The notes under the pieces are model-generated. The model worked only from the letters and a program-made list of their open reading frames with translations, did not search any database and had not been told where the DNA came from. Below, piece after piece: positions 1-10,693 of a DNA stretch of 64,000 bases. The position numbers and the translations under genes are program-made. Within the stretch, counting starts at the first letter, position 1. Each line of letters begins with the position of its first letter. Origin of the DNA: Strobilurus pachycystidiatus (lineage: Eukaryota; Basidiomycota; Agaricomycetes; Agaricales; Physalacriaceae); NCBI GenBank assembly GCA_019915135.1, contig JAHLMK010000023.1, positions 620,001 to 684,000 on the forward strand. Reading direction: 5' to 3'.

Positions 1-636
1 CGTCCCCACCATCAAGTTCAACTTCTTGTCTTTTGGGATCTCATTGGTTGTCCATATGATGACAAGAAGCAGGAGCATGGAGTCACCCTCAAAATCATTG
101 GCTTCTGGGTTGATATCCAATCTGGTTCTATCTCTCTCTCTCCAGATTCTCTTGACTCTATGATTACTTCAATCAATGAGTTCTTGGGACAACCCAAGCC
201 CCCTCTTCAGCAATGGCAGCAACTTGCTGGCTATCTGAATTGGACTCTCAATGTCTTGCCCTGGGCACGCCCAGCTCTCACAGAGCTCTATCGCAAGATG
301 AGCGGCAAGACCATCCGCTTCAAAGGCATTCCACTCAATGCTGAGGTTAAGCAGGACCTCAGTTGGTTTGTCAAAGTTGCGAAGGATTGCATTGGCATTC
401 GCTTTGTTGATGCTCAATCTTGGAGTGATGATGAGGCAGATTTCATTGGCTGGACAGATGCTAGCAATTCTGGCCTTGCATTTGTATATGCAGGCAATGG
501 CTTTGCTTATCAGCTTAAGACTATCACGGGAGTGGACACATTCTTCCGTGAACTTCTTGCTATTCTCTGTCTCATCCACCATGTTGCCTCATTCAAGATT
601 GGGCGGGACAGCGCAGTCCCGCCGCCCGACGTATAA
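1..636 (+). pseudogene. Retroelement reverse transcriptase/RNase H C-terminal fragment
   Basis: The frame is open from the left window edge, so the ORF does not begin at the first ATG (160). It reads a thumb-like segment (IGFWVDIQ...LSPDSL), then a block around GYLNWTLNVLPWARPAL, then an RNase H-like block with GWTDASNSG and FFRELLAILCLIHH. This order is typical of the RT-RNase H end of DIRS/tyrosine-recombinase-type retroelements common in basidiomycetes. That family assignment is from recall, not a search. Homology stops near position 600, where GC-rich LTR-like DNA begins, so the last dozen residues belong to the neighbouring element. It is a 3'-truncated remnant; its 5' part lies outside the window. 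Confidence 0.55.
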
Positions 637-920
637 ATACAGCGCTATCATACTTGTAAAACCTTAGAGTGGACTTTACGTTTAAACTATCCCGTTCTTT
701 GTCTTTGTCCCTGTCTCTCCATTCAACAGACTGTCCTCTTAGATATTGACCGGGTCGATCTCTAAGTGAACGCCCTCTCGCGAGAACAAATCAATAGACG
801 ACTCAGGGAGTCCGTCTGATTGACATCTCGACTCCCATTCGTGTTAATTCCTGCCAGCGGAACACCCTCGATCTCGACAGACAGCCCGACCTACTCAGGA
901 CCCTAAGACGGACGCTAACA
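601..920 (+). repeat. 5' LTR-like remnant of Ty3/Gypsy element 1
   Basis: GC-rich inverted stretch, TATAAATA at 632-639, and an end at ...GCTAACA (920) followed by ATAGGAAAG. The same arrangement occurs at the 5' LTR end of element 2 (CGTAACA followed by ATAGGACG at 7958). The upstream part of the LTR is missing. It does not match the 3' LTR-like region at 6580-7063, so the two may come from different subfamilies or be strongly diverged. Confidence 0.45.
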
Positions 921-1763
921 ATAGGAAAGTTCTACAAAGAAGCCGTGTTGATCCTTGAAAGGTCACCAGAAGGAAACATCGAAGTAAAGCAAAGTTGGAT
1001 ACCTGGTGATAATAGGGAAACCTTCGGGAAAGGGGACTTAACATCCTTATACATAAAGAAGTTGCCCAATAAGGTTCATCAGGCAGCCAAAAGGCTAAGG
1101 AAACAACACGCCTTTATGCATGCACCGATGCACCAAATATCAACACATATGACAGTCCCAGAACATATGATGACGCCTGCAGGACTATTAAAGGTCCCAA
1201 CCAAGACTTAAGGCTTTTGCAAGGTATTTAATATCAAACAGATTGCGGAAGATCAAGAAGAACTTAAGTCCTACGCCACGACAATTTTGAATCTCTTCTA
1301 TGGGGTACCAAAGGAGCTAGAATAAGTCTTTACGGGCTTGTCGGTAACCTTATCAAAAGATTACTTAACAGAGGCACAACAGGAATTCTTAAAGTTGAAA
1401 AGTCAAATCCCTAAGAAGGGTGTATTTGTAGGAAAGAAGTTCAAACCAGTAGCTTTGAAAACCAAAGCTCACCTTAGAACTTTACCTGAAGAATTTAGGA
1501 TCAAGCACCATATTCATGGAGACCCACTAGCTGGGATGCCTGAGTTAGTACCTGATCCACCACCCTTCGTACCAACAGGTAGATATACCGCCGAAAGGAG
1601 GGAATAGATACAAGCTGACCATGTAGGGGACTTCCTGACGGATGCAGAAAGACGGATTATAGACTCCATCTTCTGTAACCAGAACGAAGGCTTTGCCTGG
1701 GAAGAATCTGAGAAAGGACACTTCAAACCAGAGTTCTTTCCACCAGTGGATATCCCGGTAATA

Positions 1764-2210
1764 CAGTCAATTACTTCATACAGAATATGGTTGGTTCCTA
1801 TCCAGACTATATTCTATATGACGGATATTCCACATCAAAGTGTGGCGCATTTACGGTATGAAATTTTGCAATCATATGAACTCAAAGTTACATGTTATTT
1901 CTGCTACAACTAGATGTCATTGGATGTTATGATGCTATACAATGTCTTATCTTGTATTTCAACCTAATTTACAACTTGAAAGATATTTTTCAGTCCTTCC
2001 ATTCACCTGTTTCAGAGAAAAATAATTTAGAAAACTACATAAAATCACTCTGTGATATGGAATACCCTGCTGATTTTCTCAAAATCTATATTCCACATTC
2101 CGGATGACGGTTTAATGGAATATTCCCCTCTACCAATTTGGTGGAAGCTAAATTTTATTCCGTATGACGGATATTCCATGCGACCTTATTCTATATGATG
2201 TAATGGACTG
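1764..2210. mobile_element. Tc1/mariner-like MITE (447 bp) inside pol
   Basis: Terminal inverted repeats begin CAGTC(A/C)ATTAC and match over about 20 bp at both ends. The element is flanked by TA at 1762-1763 and 2211-2212. The retroelement frame reads without a break from ...CCGGTAATA to CCACACACA when the element and one TA are ignored, which fixes the boundaries. Internal DNA is AT-rich with repeated TATTCC/GACGGATATTCC motifs and no transposase. Confidence 0.85.
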
Positions 2211-2612
2211 TACCACACACACCTTGGGTATTAAGGAATATACCAATTTCACCAGGAATCTACAATGAAGTCTGTAAGATTATCAAGCACAAACTAGACT
2301 CGGGCGTGTATGAACTTTCCAACTCCTCATTCCGTTTCAGGTGGTTTTGTGTTGTTAAGAAGGATGGAAAGAAACTTTGCCTAGTGCATAGTCTGGAACC
2401 ACTCAATGCGGTGACCATCGCGCACTCAGGGTTACCTCCAGCCACAGAGGAACTAGCGGAATTCTTTGCAGGACGAAGTTGTGGAGGAACCTTGAACCTA
2501 TTCGTTGGATACGACGAACGGCTCCTTGCCACCGCGTCTCGCGATATGACCACCTTCTTGACACCTTACGGAGTGTTAAGGTTAAAGACCTTACCCATGG
2601 GCTGGACTAATT

Positions 2613-3052
2613 TAGAGATCTTCACGAGTCATTAGAAGTAGAGAATATCCTTGATCCGAACCTTGACTTTGATCCGAAGTTCAAATCATTAACATGTCAA
2701 TGATCCAAACCTAAGGATCATTGTAAGGATCAAGGTTCATTCACTGAAGGTAAAAATCATTAAAGGATCATTGTTGAATCATTAACTTTATGCAAATACA
2801 AGTACAGAAAAGCTTGCACAGTACTTAAACAGCTTTCAATGGTACATATTGATGATTATGCATGCATATTCTATCAGACATCAGACATCTATCACCCAAA
2901 CATAGAAGGATCATTCAATGATCCTTGATTCGAACTGCTCAATGATCCAAACTTAAGGATCATTGAAAGGATTAAGGTTTATTTAATCTTAGAGAGGATA
3001 TCCTCTCTGAGGATCAAGGTTCAGATCATTGAATAACTCGTGGGGATCTCTA
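2613..3052. mobile_element. hAT-like MITE (440 bp) inside the RT domain
   Basis: Inverted ends start TAGAGATC and continue CACGAGT.ATT on both sides. An exact 8-bp target duplication GACTAATT lies at 2605-2612 and 3053-3060. Eight-base duplications are the hallmark of hAT elements. The interior carries many GGATCATT/AATGATCC copies in both orientations, resembling hAT subterminal transposase-binding repeats. No coding capacity. Ignoring the insert and one duplication restores the RT frame across MGWTN / SVPIFHDDV. Confidence 0.9.
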
Positions 3053-5704
3053 GACTAATTCAGTACCTATCTTTCATGACGATGTTACAACAATCTCTAA
3101 GGATGAAATACCAGCTTTTATCAGGCCTTATATCGACAATGTGCCCGTTTGTGGACCCGCCACGCGATATGAACAAGCTGATGGTACCTACGAAACGCTT
3201 CTAGGTCACCCTGAAGTGAGGCGGTTTGTCTGGGAACACCTTGTAAACATGAACAGAATCATACAGCAAATGAAACATGCCGGAGGGACCTTTTCTGATC
3301 ACAAGGCTATCATTTGTGCAGAAGAGATTGTGGTAGTGGGACATGTCTGTACCTACAAAAGTAGAAAGCCAGCCGAAGATTGAGTTAAAGTGATCTTGGA
3401 TTGGCCCCCTTGTAAAGCGCTCACGGAAGTGCGTTCGTTCCCAAGAACAGCTGGAATCTCCAAAGCATTCGTAAAGGACACTACTCTAAGAAGGCGTTAC
3501 CTTTGACCAGGTTAACCAAAGACATTACCAAGTTCAGATGGACAGATGAGGAGCAAGAAAGTACGGATACCTTAAAGGAAGTCATACAAACTTGTACGAT
3601 GCTGAAACCACTAAATTATGAATGGTCCACGCCAATCACGCTGTCGGTAGACACCTCTTACCAGGCAGTAGGTTTCTATCTGTCCCAAGTAGATCCCAAT
3701 GACCCCAAGAAACGATACTTTGCAAAGTTTATGTCTCTGACACTGAATGAAAGAGAGGCAAGGTACTCGCAAGCCAAGCGAGAATTATTCGGGCTCTTCA
3801 AAGCTCTGTCTGCGTGCAAGTACTATCTTCTAAGTTGTAGAAAACTAGAAATTGAAGTAAATGTCAAATACATCAAAGGCATGTTATCCAACGTGGACTC
3901 CTTAGCAAACGCAAATCTGCAAAGGTGGGCGGAGGAGATTTTGATGTATCACTTCACGCTTGTACACGTACCAGGAAAAGTTCATGGCCCGGATGGTTTA
4001 AGTCGCCGTTCAGTTTCAGAACATGATATAGTAGTACCCAAACCTCACGTAAATATAGAGGATGACAAAGTCAATACCTTTGAGTACCAGGAGCTTAAAG
4101 GTCTGCCTATAGAGAAGCAACCTTTAGACTTTGACACTTTCAGGAATGACATCGACAGTAGGGGAGACTTCTTTCAAGAAATAGTACGGAGTCCTTTACC
4201 AGACCATATCAAGGTTTCTAAAACGGTAAGGACTTCAGGACTAGTCAACGTTAAAGATATCGAAGGATGGATGCATATCACGGAATTCCTGGAGCTCTAT
4301 AAAAACAAATGAGAGTGGTTGTGGGAGACCTATCTGCCCAAACTTCAACCTTACTTACAATCAGAAGATATACTTGAGGACAAAGACTTGAAGAAATGGA
4401 GCAAAGACTTCTTTGTCCAGCATGAAAGGTTATACCAAACACATTCAGACTCCCACCCCCATCGAGTGTTACATCCAAATGAACAAATCCCGGTTTGTAA
4501 GGCTCTACACAACCGAGCAGGACATAAAGGACAATATTCTGTGTTACAACTTATCATGAAATGATTCTGGTGGCCAGGTATGGAGGTCGACATACAATGG
4601 TATGTAAGGACCTGCGTACTATGCCAGAAACGCCAGAAACATAACATAAAGGTTGCACCAACAATTACTTCTACTCCAGATATTTACGAAAGGGCTTATA
4701 TAAACACTTTTAGGATGCCTAAGACAGGAGAGGAATCCATTCAAAAGAAACGACCTTCGAAATGAGCCAGCTTCAATGTTGTGACCGTAGCAAGGTGTGG
4801 ATTAACAAGTTGGTCAGAGGCAAGGGCTCTCAAGGAAGAGACCACCGAGTCACTGGGAGAATGGATCTTTGAGGACATTCTGTGCAGGTGGAGTTGTATC
4901 AAGGAAATTGTAACCAATAATGGGCCAACAATCAAAAAGGCTTTAATACATATTGAACAGAAATATGGTATTACAGGTATCTTGATCACGGCGTACAATA
5001 AGCAAGCCAACGGAAAGGTTGAACGAGGGCACTGGGATATCCGTCAATCTCTCTTCAAGGTGTGCAGGGGTAAACCCGAGCAATGGCCAGAATTCCTACA
5101 CGAGGTCCTTTGGGCAGAGCGCATTACCATAAAGAGAAGTCTAAGTACTTCAACGTTCCAGCCTCCAGGCGGTAACCGGTTGTGAACCAATCATGCCAAT
5201 GGACCTGGAGAAATTGACATGGCTGGTCAAAGCACCAGACCGATTAGTCTCCCATTCGAACCTTATTGCCTTCCGAATTAGGCAGCTCATCAAGCATAAA
5301 GAAGATACTGTTAAGCTAAGATCAAAGGTCCTTCTAAATAAACAGAAGGCCGCTGCGAAGTTCCTGGAGGACTTCCAGAAGAGTATCCCTCGCTACAAAT
5401 TCAAAACTGGTGAACTGGTCCTAGTAAGGAACACTAGGACACTAGAATCGAATCAGAGATGAATGCGAAGTTCAAGGAAAGGTTTATGGGACCTTACGCA
5501 GTAGTAACAAGGACCTTGGCAGGAAACTATGTTGTCTGCGAGTTGAACAAAACAATTTACAAGGACAAGATAGCTCAGTTCCGTGTAATACCTTTTGTAT
5601 CGCGACGGGATTCAATAGACCTGAGGAAACAGTTCTTTGATCAACTACACTTCATAAGTAAGCCGATCACAAAGACCTTAGATGTCCTTGCAAGAACTAC
5701 GTGA

Positions 5705-5894
5705 CCTTGAGCGCCCAGGAATGAACCAAAGGCTCAAAGAAAACTAAGGTACTATATTAGATGACGGGGACGTCATCAGAAAAGTAAAAAGGGAATAGAG
5801 GGACATCGGTCCATTTATTCAAGGACTATAAAAATTTTATTTAAGACTTATTCTATGCCCAGCTGGCTACAAAAGTAGCTATGGTAGCTTTGAG
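5705..5894. other. Spacer after pol in element 1
   Basis: AT-rich 3' flank of pol running up to the stop of the antisense ORF remnant. No ORF or clear polypurine tract is visible. Confidence 0.4.
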
Positions 5895-6489
5895 CTAAGG
5901 ACAGAATAAGAAAGCAAGACAAAGCACGAAGCCAGGGAAGTGGGCGGTAGACGCCTTCTTGCAGCTGCTCACTAAAGGTTGAAGAATATGGGCGATGTGG
6001 TGCGTTGGCGTCTGAGGGTGAATCCCAAGAAGGTGTACCAACATCCCTACATAGAGGCAAAGATTGAAAAAGAACACCGCCATGTCCGTCGACACCTTAA
6101 AACCAGCCGGAAAGGTGTGAAGGTTATGGGCAACGGCTTAAGAAAAACAAGGACAAGATAAAGTCAGGATCAGAAAAAGAACAAAGCGAGGGAGTACGCA
6201 CAAGGACTCTCTCCATGATCTTGTCAACATAGCCGGTGATTTCTTATACCAGGTCAGGATTTAAACACGCCTTCTTGAGGTCCAAACGATGGACCTTGGA
6301 AATAAGGAGCGCAAGGTGCATGCCGAGGTACATAAGGAAGTCAGGCGTGTTGGCTGGAGGGTCGTAGTCCAGCGCATAAGCGACAAGACCGGCGCCAAGG
6401 TCGCGCGTAGTAATCAAGTCCTTTGCGGACGAAATATGCGGCGCTGTGGGAAGCAGTTTTGCGATGGGAGTCCAAGTTTTGAGAGCCAT
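5895..6489 (-). pseudogene. Antisense accessory gene remnant in element 1
   Basis: On the minus strand an ATG at 6489 opens a frame starting MALKTWTPIAKLLPTAPHIS. It runs 81 codons to a TAA at about 6244, after which the same frame stays open for some 35 more codons (LCSFSDPDFILS). A second block on the same strand, 6095-5895, starts STDMAVFFFNLCLYVGMLVH and would join through an intron ending TTTTAAG. A TATA box (TATAAAAG on the minus strand, 6537-6544) lies about 47 bp upstream of the ATG. No homology was recognised. The layout (antisense, just 3' of pol, TATA-driven, intron-split) parallels the antisense gene of element 2, although the proteins are not clearly alike. Confidence 0.5.
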
Positions 6490-6536
6490 GATAGAAGAAA
6501 GGCAGGAATGAAAAGTCTGGGGACAAGTCCCAGGAC

Positions 6537-6544
6537 CTTTTATA
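6537..6544 (-). promoter_or_regulatory. TATA box of antisense gene, element 1
   Basis: TATAAAAG on the minus strand, about 47 bp upstream of the antisense ATG at 6489, with a pyrimidine-rich leader between. Confidence 0.5.
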
Positions 6545-6579
6545 ACGGAACAAAGTTAGGCAAATGTCATATCCATGCG

Positions 6580-7063
6580 TCATGACACAGGATCGGACCG
6601 GATCTTTGACTTACTCAGCCAGTCACGCGTCTTCTCGTGACCCCATTGATCATCCATCCTCGCCAAGTCTTGCCCAGTCCAGCCGGGCCGCTCAGACCTC
6701 CGCACGTGATCCTTTACTCAGCATCTCTACCGCCAAACTTGCCATACCCTTAACCCAGACCATGCTGCCCTTTGCCCAATACATGTGAACCTCCGCTTGT
6801 GATCTTACTTATCTCCTTATGCATCTACCTACTCAGTCCAGTATTTAAGCGCTTGTACTTTACCTATGTTTCCTCAGTTCAAATATCAACTTAGACGCTC
6901 TAGTCTAGTCTTCATCTCTTCTTCTTGTCTGAACTCAACTTGCGGAACTCCGCTCGTTGGCCTAGACTTACATTCTCCAACTCGCGTTGTCCTTACGGAC
7001 CTCCGAGCTCATCACTTGTCTCTTTCCTCCAAATTTGCTCTTCCTTGGCGGACCCCCAGATTC
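6580..7063 (+). repeat. 3' LTR-like region of element 1, truncated by element 2
   Basis: It begins GTCATGACACAGG, reminiscent of the LTR start TGTCATGACTCGG of element 2, and is pyrimidine-rich with TATTTAAG at 6842. ACTTTACCTAT at 6857-6867 is complementary, with one bulged base, to the sequence after the 5' LTR (921-930). It ends abruptly where element 2 begins at 7064. No continuation was found after 11577 and no target duplication is visible there, so whether element 2 inserted into this LTR is unproven. Confidence 0.4.
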
Positions 7064-7957
7064 TGTCATGACTCGGTTGTGGACCTGTCACGAGATCGCG
7101 CACGAACTATAGATTGGGTGCGCCACATAGGAGAGAACTTATCCCGAAGAACAGGTCGCGCCATCACGGGAGTTGCCGATGGAACGCGATCAGATCCCTA
7201 CGCGCCTCGCCGCGCCTCGCCGCGCCTCGCTAGCCGGACCAACGTCACATCCGTCGGCCGCCTCCCCTCGATTCCCGCCACTCCGTACGAGCGACGCCCC
7301 ATTGGGTCGAGGAATGACTCAATGATCGCTATCTTCTGATCAGTCCCGCATGGCATGGGCGGCGGCCCGCCCTATCTCGCTTCATCCCGCCTTATCCCGC
7401 CCATCGTCCAATCAGCGGTGCTCGATCTAGCGCGCCTTCCTTGCTCAATCAAAAGTACCATGCGCTACCGCAGCACATCGCTCCCGACGCGTCGGGAGCG
7501 CTCCCGACGGAACCTTCGAGAAGAGGAGTTATTCATCAAGAGGTCGACGTATAAATACAGACGCTCTTTGTAGTAGATAGTCAGACTTCGTCCTTATCAA
7601 GTTTCCTTCCGCATTCTCTTGCCGGATACTCTGACTCCCTCTGAGCAAGGGCTCCCCCCATGCCCTCCCTCGGTGACTCCGGTATTGCCCCCCACTCCTC
7701 GAACGAAGGATCTCAATGCGCCACATCTCGGACCGGGTCCGATGAATCGCGCGACACCAAGAGACGGGGTCTCCTGGGTGTTCACTCTCTGGGCGATACG
7801 GAGGGGCATCCGTCGAAGTCCTCCGTGATCCCTCCCAAGCGACCGGACGGACGCGTCCCGGAGATATGTGTGTTGTGCCCGCAGGAAAGCCACGGTCGGG
7901 GCGTAGAGACGCGCCATCGTGAGCGAGTCCTTGTAACGGCGGGGTCAGGTCGTAACA
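7064..7957 (+). repeat. 5' LTR of element 2
   Basis: 894 bp, TG...CA ends, TATAAATA at 7550-7557. It differs from the 3' LTR by about eight single-base changes (seven are transitions) and one 10-bp unit: CGCGCCTCGC occurs three times here and twice in the 3' copy. An 18-bp palindrome-like CCCGACGCGTCGGGAGCG lies near 7482. Confidence 0.95.
7583..7594 (+). promoter_or_regulatory. Self-primer in the LTR R region
   Basis: AGACTTCGTCCT lies about 33 bp after the start of the TATA box, so near the expected 5' end of the transcript. It is the exact reverse complement of 7960-7971, immediately downstream of the LTR, where a primer-binding site is expected. Tf1/sushi-group Gypsy elements prime from their own mRNA 5' end in this way. 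Confidence 0.7.
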
Positions 7958-8616
7958 ATAGGACGAAGTCTCCCTACTGCCCGTACAACACCATATCAAT
8001 AACTCAAGGCCCGTTCACAACAACTACTCTGGTACTCAGCACCACCTCGCACGAAGCTCCATCCCTCGATCCACTCGACCAAACCGACATACGGTTATTC
8101 TCCCAACTCCGATATGTCTCCTCTCAGGTGACGATCTTACGCGACGAAGAGGAGGGGACACCACCCCACCTAGAAGTAACACGAAGGGTACTACGGATAA
8201 TGGACGTGGTCCACCAAATATCTCGAACAGTGGAGGACTGGCCCCTCCTCCGTTCCTTTGTAAAAGGGTATACACTCGCCCTGGCAACATTCTCACAGAT
8301 ATCCGGGGGACACCTCCCCGCCTCGCAACGACGAACCCGACGACACCTGCACCATTTCTCCCAGTACTACCTGGAGAAACCCCTTCGACGAATACGGTCC
8401 CCTGGGTTCATCAGAGAACTTCACATCGAACCGATATACTCAATCGAATCACCATTGACTAGTAATGGAGTGGTTCGTTATAATCCTCTCTCAAAGGAAC
8501 CCCAACGTCGTTCCCGTTTACAAAGACGCAATGCTCGAAACCCTTCCAACAGCGTCTGGCGCGAAATTCACTACGTCGACGACGTTGTATTCTTCCTCGA
8601 CGAAAAGGAGGACTGA
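7660..8616 (+). other. Sense ORF crossing the LTR-internal junction, element 2
   Basis: An open frame of 318 codons starts inside the 5' LTR and runs into the interior. Its first 100 or so codons are LTR sequence and are not expected to be a real protein. The later part (around ILRDEEEGTPPHLEVTRRVL) could be a worn gag-like segment, but no zinc knuckle or recognised motif is present. Function unknown; it may be a chance ORF. Confidence 0.25.
7960..7971 (+). promoter_or_regulatory. Primer-binding site (self-priming type)
   Basis: AGGACGAAGTCT, two bases after the LTR end, pairs over 12 nt with 7583-7594. No tRNA-like TGG start is present. Confidence 0.65.
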
Positions 8617-9094
8617 TGGGTTTCGCGCAACGCGCCCCCCCATTTTCGGAAACAACATTTATTCGGCACGGACAACCCAGGACTCAGATAATTAGGCAAT
8701 TCGACAGGGCCCCGCGTAACGAAAGACGGTCCTCAGAACCTCGGGGAGGTCGAACTGGAAAATGCGAAGAGAAATAGAGGGCTCCCACTCAGCGGAAGCG
8801 GTAACCCAACCACTCGGCGATCAGGGCCGAGGGCCCGATCCCACGAACCGCGTTGCAATCAGTCAATCGCGACGCGCGAACGCGACAAGTTCCGACGCCT
8901 CACCAAAGGTCCTCGACCTAGGAGAATTGTCTCCTCGCTCGACCAACACCAGACGACATCAAGACAGGTGCATAGATTTATAAAAAAGTACAAGAGGCGC
9001 GGATTGAGAACTACTATCGAAGACGTATTGGGTCCATGCCCGTACCTATGCATTCAAAAATCCCCACGACATCCCCTCGAAGCGACCACATCCC

Positions 9095-9906
9095 TCACCA
9101 ACCCTGCGCCGAGTCCATCGACCGGGACCACTCCTCAAAAGTCATGTTCCAACGGGTCGCCGATCCTGGGGTCTCCTCCGCAGTCATGAACTCATGAAAA
9201 CAGGCGGCAATGGCCGGATCCCGCTCCAACGCCCAAAGGATGGCGATGAGGCAACGGATGGAGAGGTGATCCCAAAGATAGCAAAGGATGAGGTCGAAGG
9301 CGTCGACACAGTACATCGTCGTGTCCGGCGCCGACCCAGGAAAGGCATTGACTAAAATCCAAGGAAAACATCCCGGTTAGTAAAGTATCGCGAGGCGATA
9401 GACGAAAACCACACCGTGAGGGGCGAACAGGAGCCAAGCACAGGTCGAGAACGCCCGCAGGGTAGCCGAAGGAGACGGGCGCGTCAAAGCCCACCACGAC
9501 AAGGGCGGACGAAAGAACACCCTCCCCAAATGTGCGATCGATGAGCGAAACAGGACGAACTAGGAAAACGACTCCGTTAAAACCAACCTCGGGGCCAAAA
9601 GGAAAAGAGGCTTACTAGTGAAGCCCATACCAAGGGATCAGTAATCTCTTTCGACGATGTCGAGGCCATTCGGAGGGCCTCGGTTATGCAACCGACGCAG
9701 CGCGACCAGGCCTCCACGATCGCGGGTGAAGGGCGAGCAATATCACCTCGCACCCAAACCAGGAAACCGTCCCGGGACAGCAAACGAATTCCGTTGACCA
9801 CCAGCGGGGCCGACACGAAGAGAGTGCTCAAACGACGAGGGGTAGACACCCGCGGAGGAGTGGGCGAGCGAGTGGGCGAGCGCAACAACGAAGACACGGA
9901 CGACAT
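9095..9906 (-). CDS. Antisense spliced gene carried by element 2 (unknown protein, 230 aa)
   Basis: Three exons on the minus strand: 9906-9616, 9559-9415, 9351-9095. Intron 1 (56 bp) is GTAAGC...CCTAG. Intron 2 (63 bp) starts GTGTGG, carries TACTAAC as branch site and ends TTTTAG. All phases agree, giving 693 nt and 230 residues ending DSAQGW. The upstream ATG at 10074 is in frame, but 9906 is preferred because TACAAAAAC lies about 40 bp before it and the leader resembles that of the antisense gene in element 1. The N-terminus is Ser/Pro/Thr-rich; exon 3 has a hydrophobic helix-like stretch (DLILCYLWDHLSIRCLIAIL). No family was recognised. It could be a captured host gene or an element-encoded accessory protein. 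Confidence 0.6.
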
Positions 9907-10680
9907 GGCAGGAAAGGAATGAGGAAGGAATTGGACGCAGAAAGAGTTTTTGTACTCCAATCCCTTCCTGGAGGCCCTGCCGGGAATTATCTTCCCATCC
10001 CCCAGAATCAGGACGATTCCTGAATCAGAAAACTTTAAGCTTTGGACAGTTGGGACGAACCGGATTCTCGACATATATTCGACGGAGGCGCGCTAAGAAC
10101 TTCCACTGGATTAGGAAATTACCGTCCTCGAAAAGGACGATCCAGTATGAGAAAATGCCATCGGCAGAAGTTAACGACATCGGGGTCTGAGCGCGCGGCG
10201 TTCCAAACAGATCTCTAGGGAACGGCGATCATTGATAAGGCGCCTTGACGAAATCAGGCGTCGGGAAATCGCTGGAGTACGACGGGATGCCTACGCCACC
10301 ACTCTATTCGGACTGTCCTATACCAAGCGGAGAGGCCTCCCGGCGTGAAGAGGCGTGCACGGCCATGTGACAAACGCGCCTGTAACCCACTCAAATCCAG
10401 GGACCCGCATTGTACCCGAAAGAAGTCACAGCTAAAGAAGCGCACAGCCTTGGGCTCGTATCAAGAAACCAACGAACGTGCGGGCCCTTGTCCATTAAAC
10501 TTTCGGTCTCTACCAAAATCAGCACTGGACGAGGGATTCCCCAGAGAATCCCCAGGAGTATGACGCCCGTCACGTTGGAGATGACTCGACTGAATGTCCG
10601 ACTCGGACTTGGCCCTTTCCCAAAATTGAAAAGGCGCTGCCTACGGAAGCTCCTCTTACGTTTCTCGGGACGAGAAACTT

Positions 10681-10690
10681 AAAGAGGGGA
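10681..10690 (+). promoter_or_regulatory. Polypurine tract of element 2
   Basis: AAAGAGGGGA followed by TAT directly before the 3' LTR at 10694, the expected position and composition for plus-strand priming. Confidence 0.7.
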
Positions 10691-10693
10691 TAT

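Larger units (their letters stand above)
933..5704 (+). pseudogene. Decayed Ty3/Gypsy pol (RT, RNase H, integrase)
   Basis: Coding blocks in order: pre-RT linker (933-1763), RT (2213-2612 and 3061-3383), RNase H with LSVDTSYQAVGFYLSQ and a VHVPGKVHGPDGLSRR tail (3503-4312), integrase zinc-binding domain with H..H and CVLC (4319-4765), integrase core (4781-5185), and C-terminal domain (5193-5704). Gag and protease are absent: the LTR end is followed almost at once by pre-RT sequence. Inactivation is clear. The RT catalytic YIDD reads YIDN (near 3133), the integrase TDNGP-type Asp reads NNGP (near 4918), and there are stops at about 3381, 4562, 5183 and 5460. Two DNA transposons interrupt it at 1764-2210 and 2613-3052; ignoring them, the frame continues across both sites. 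Confidence 0.85.
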
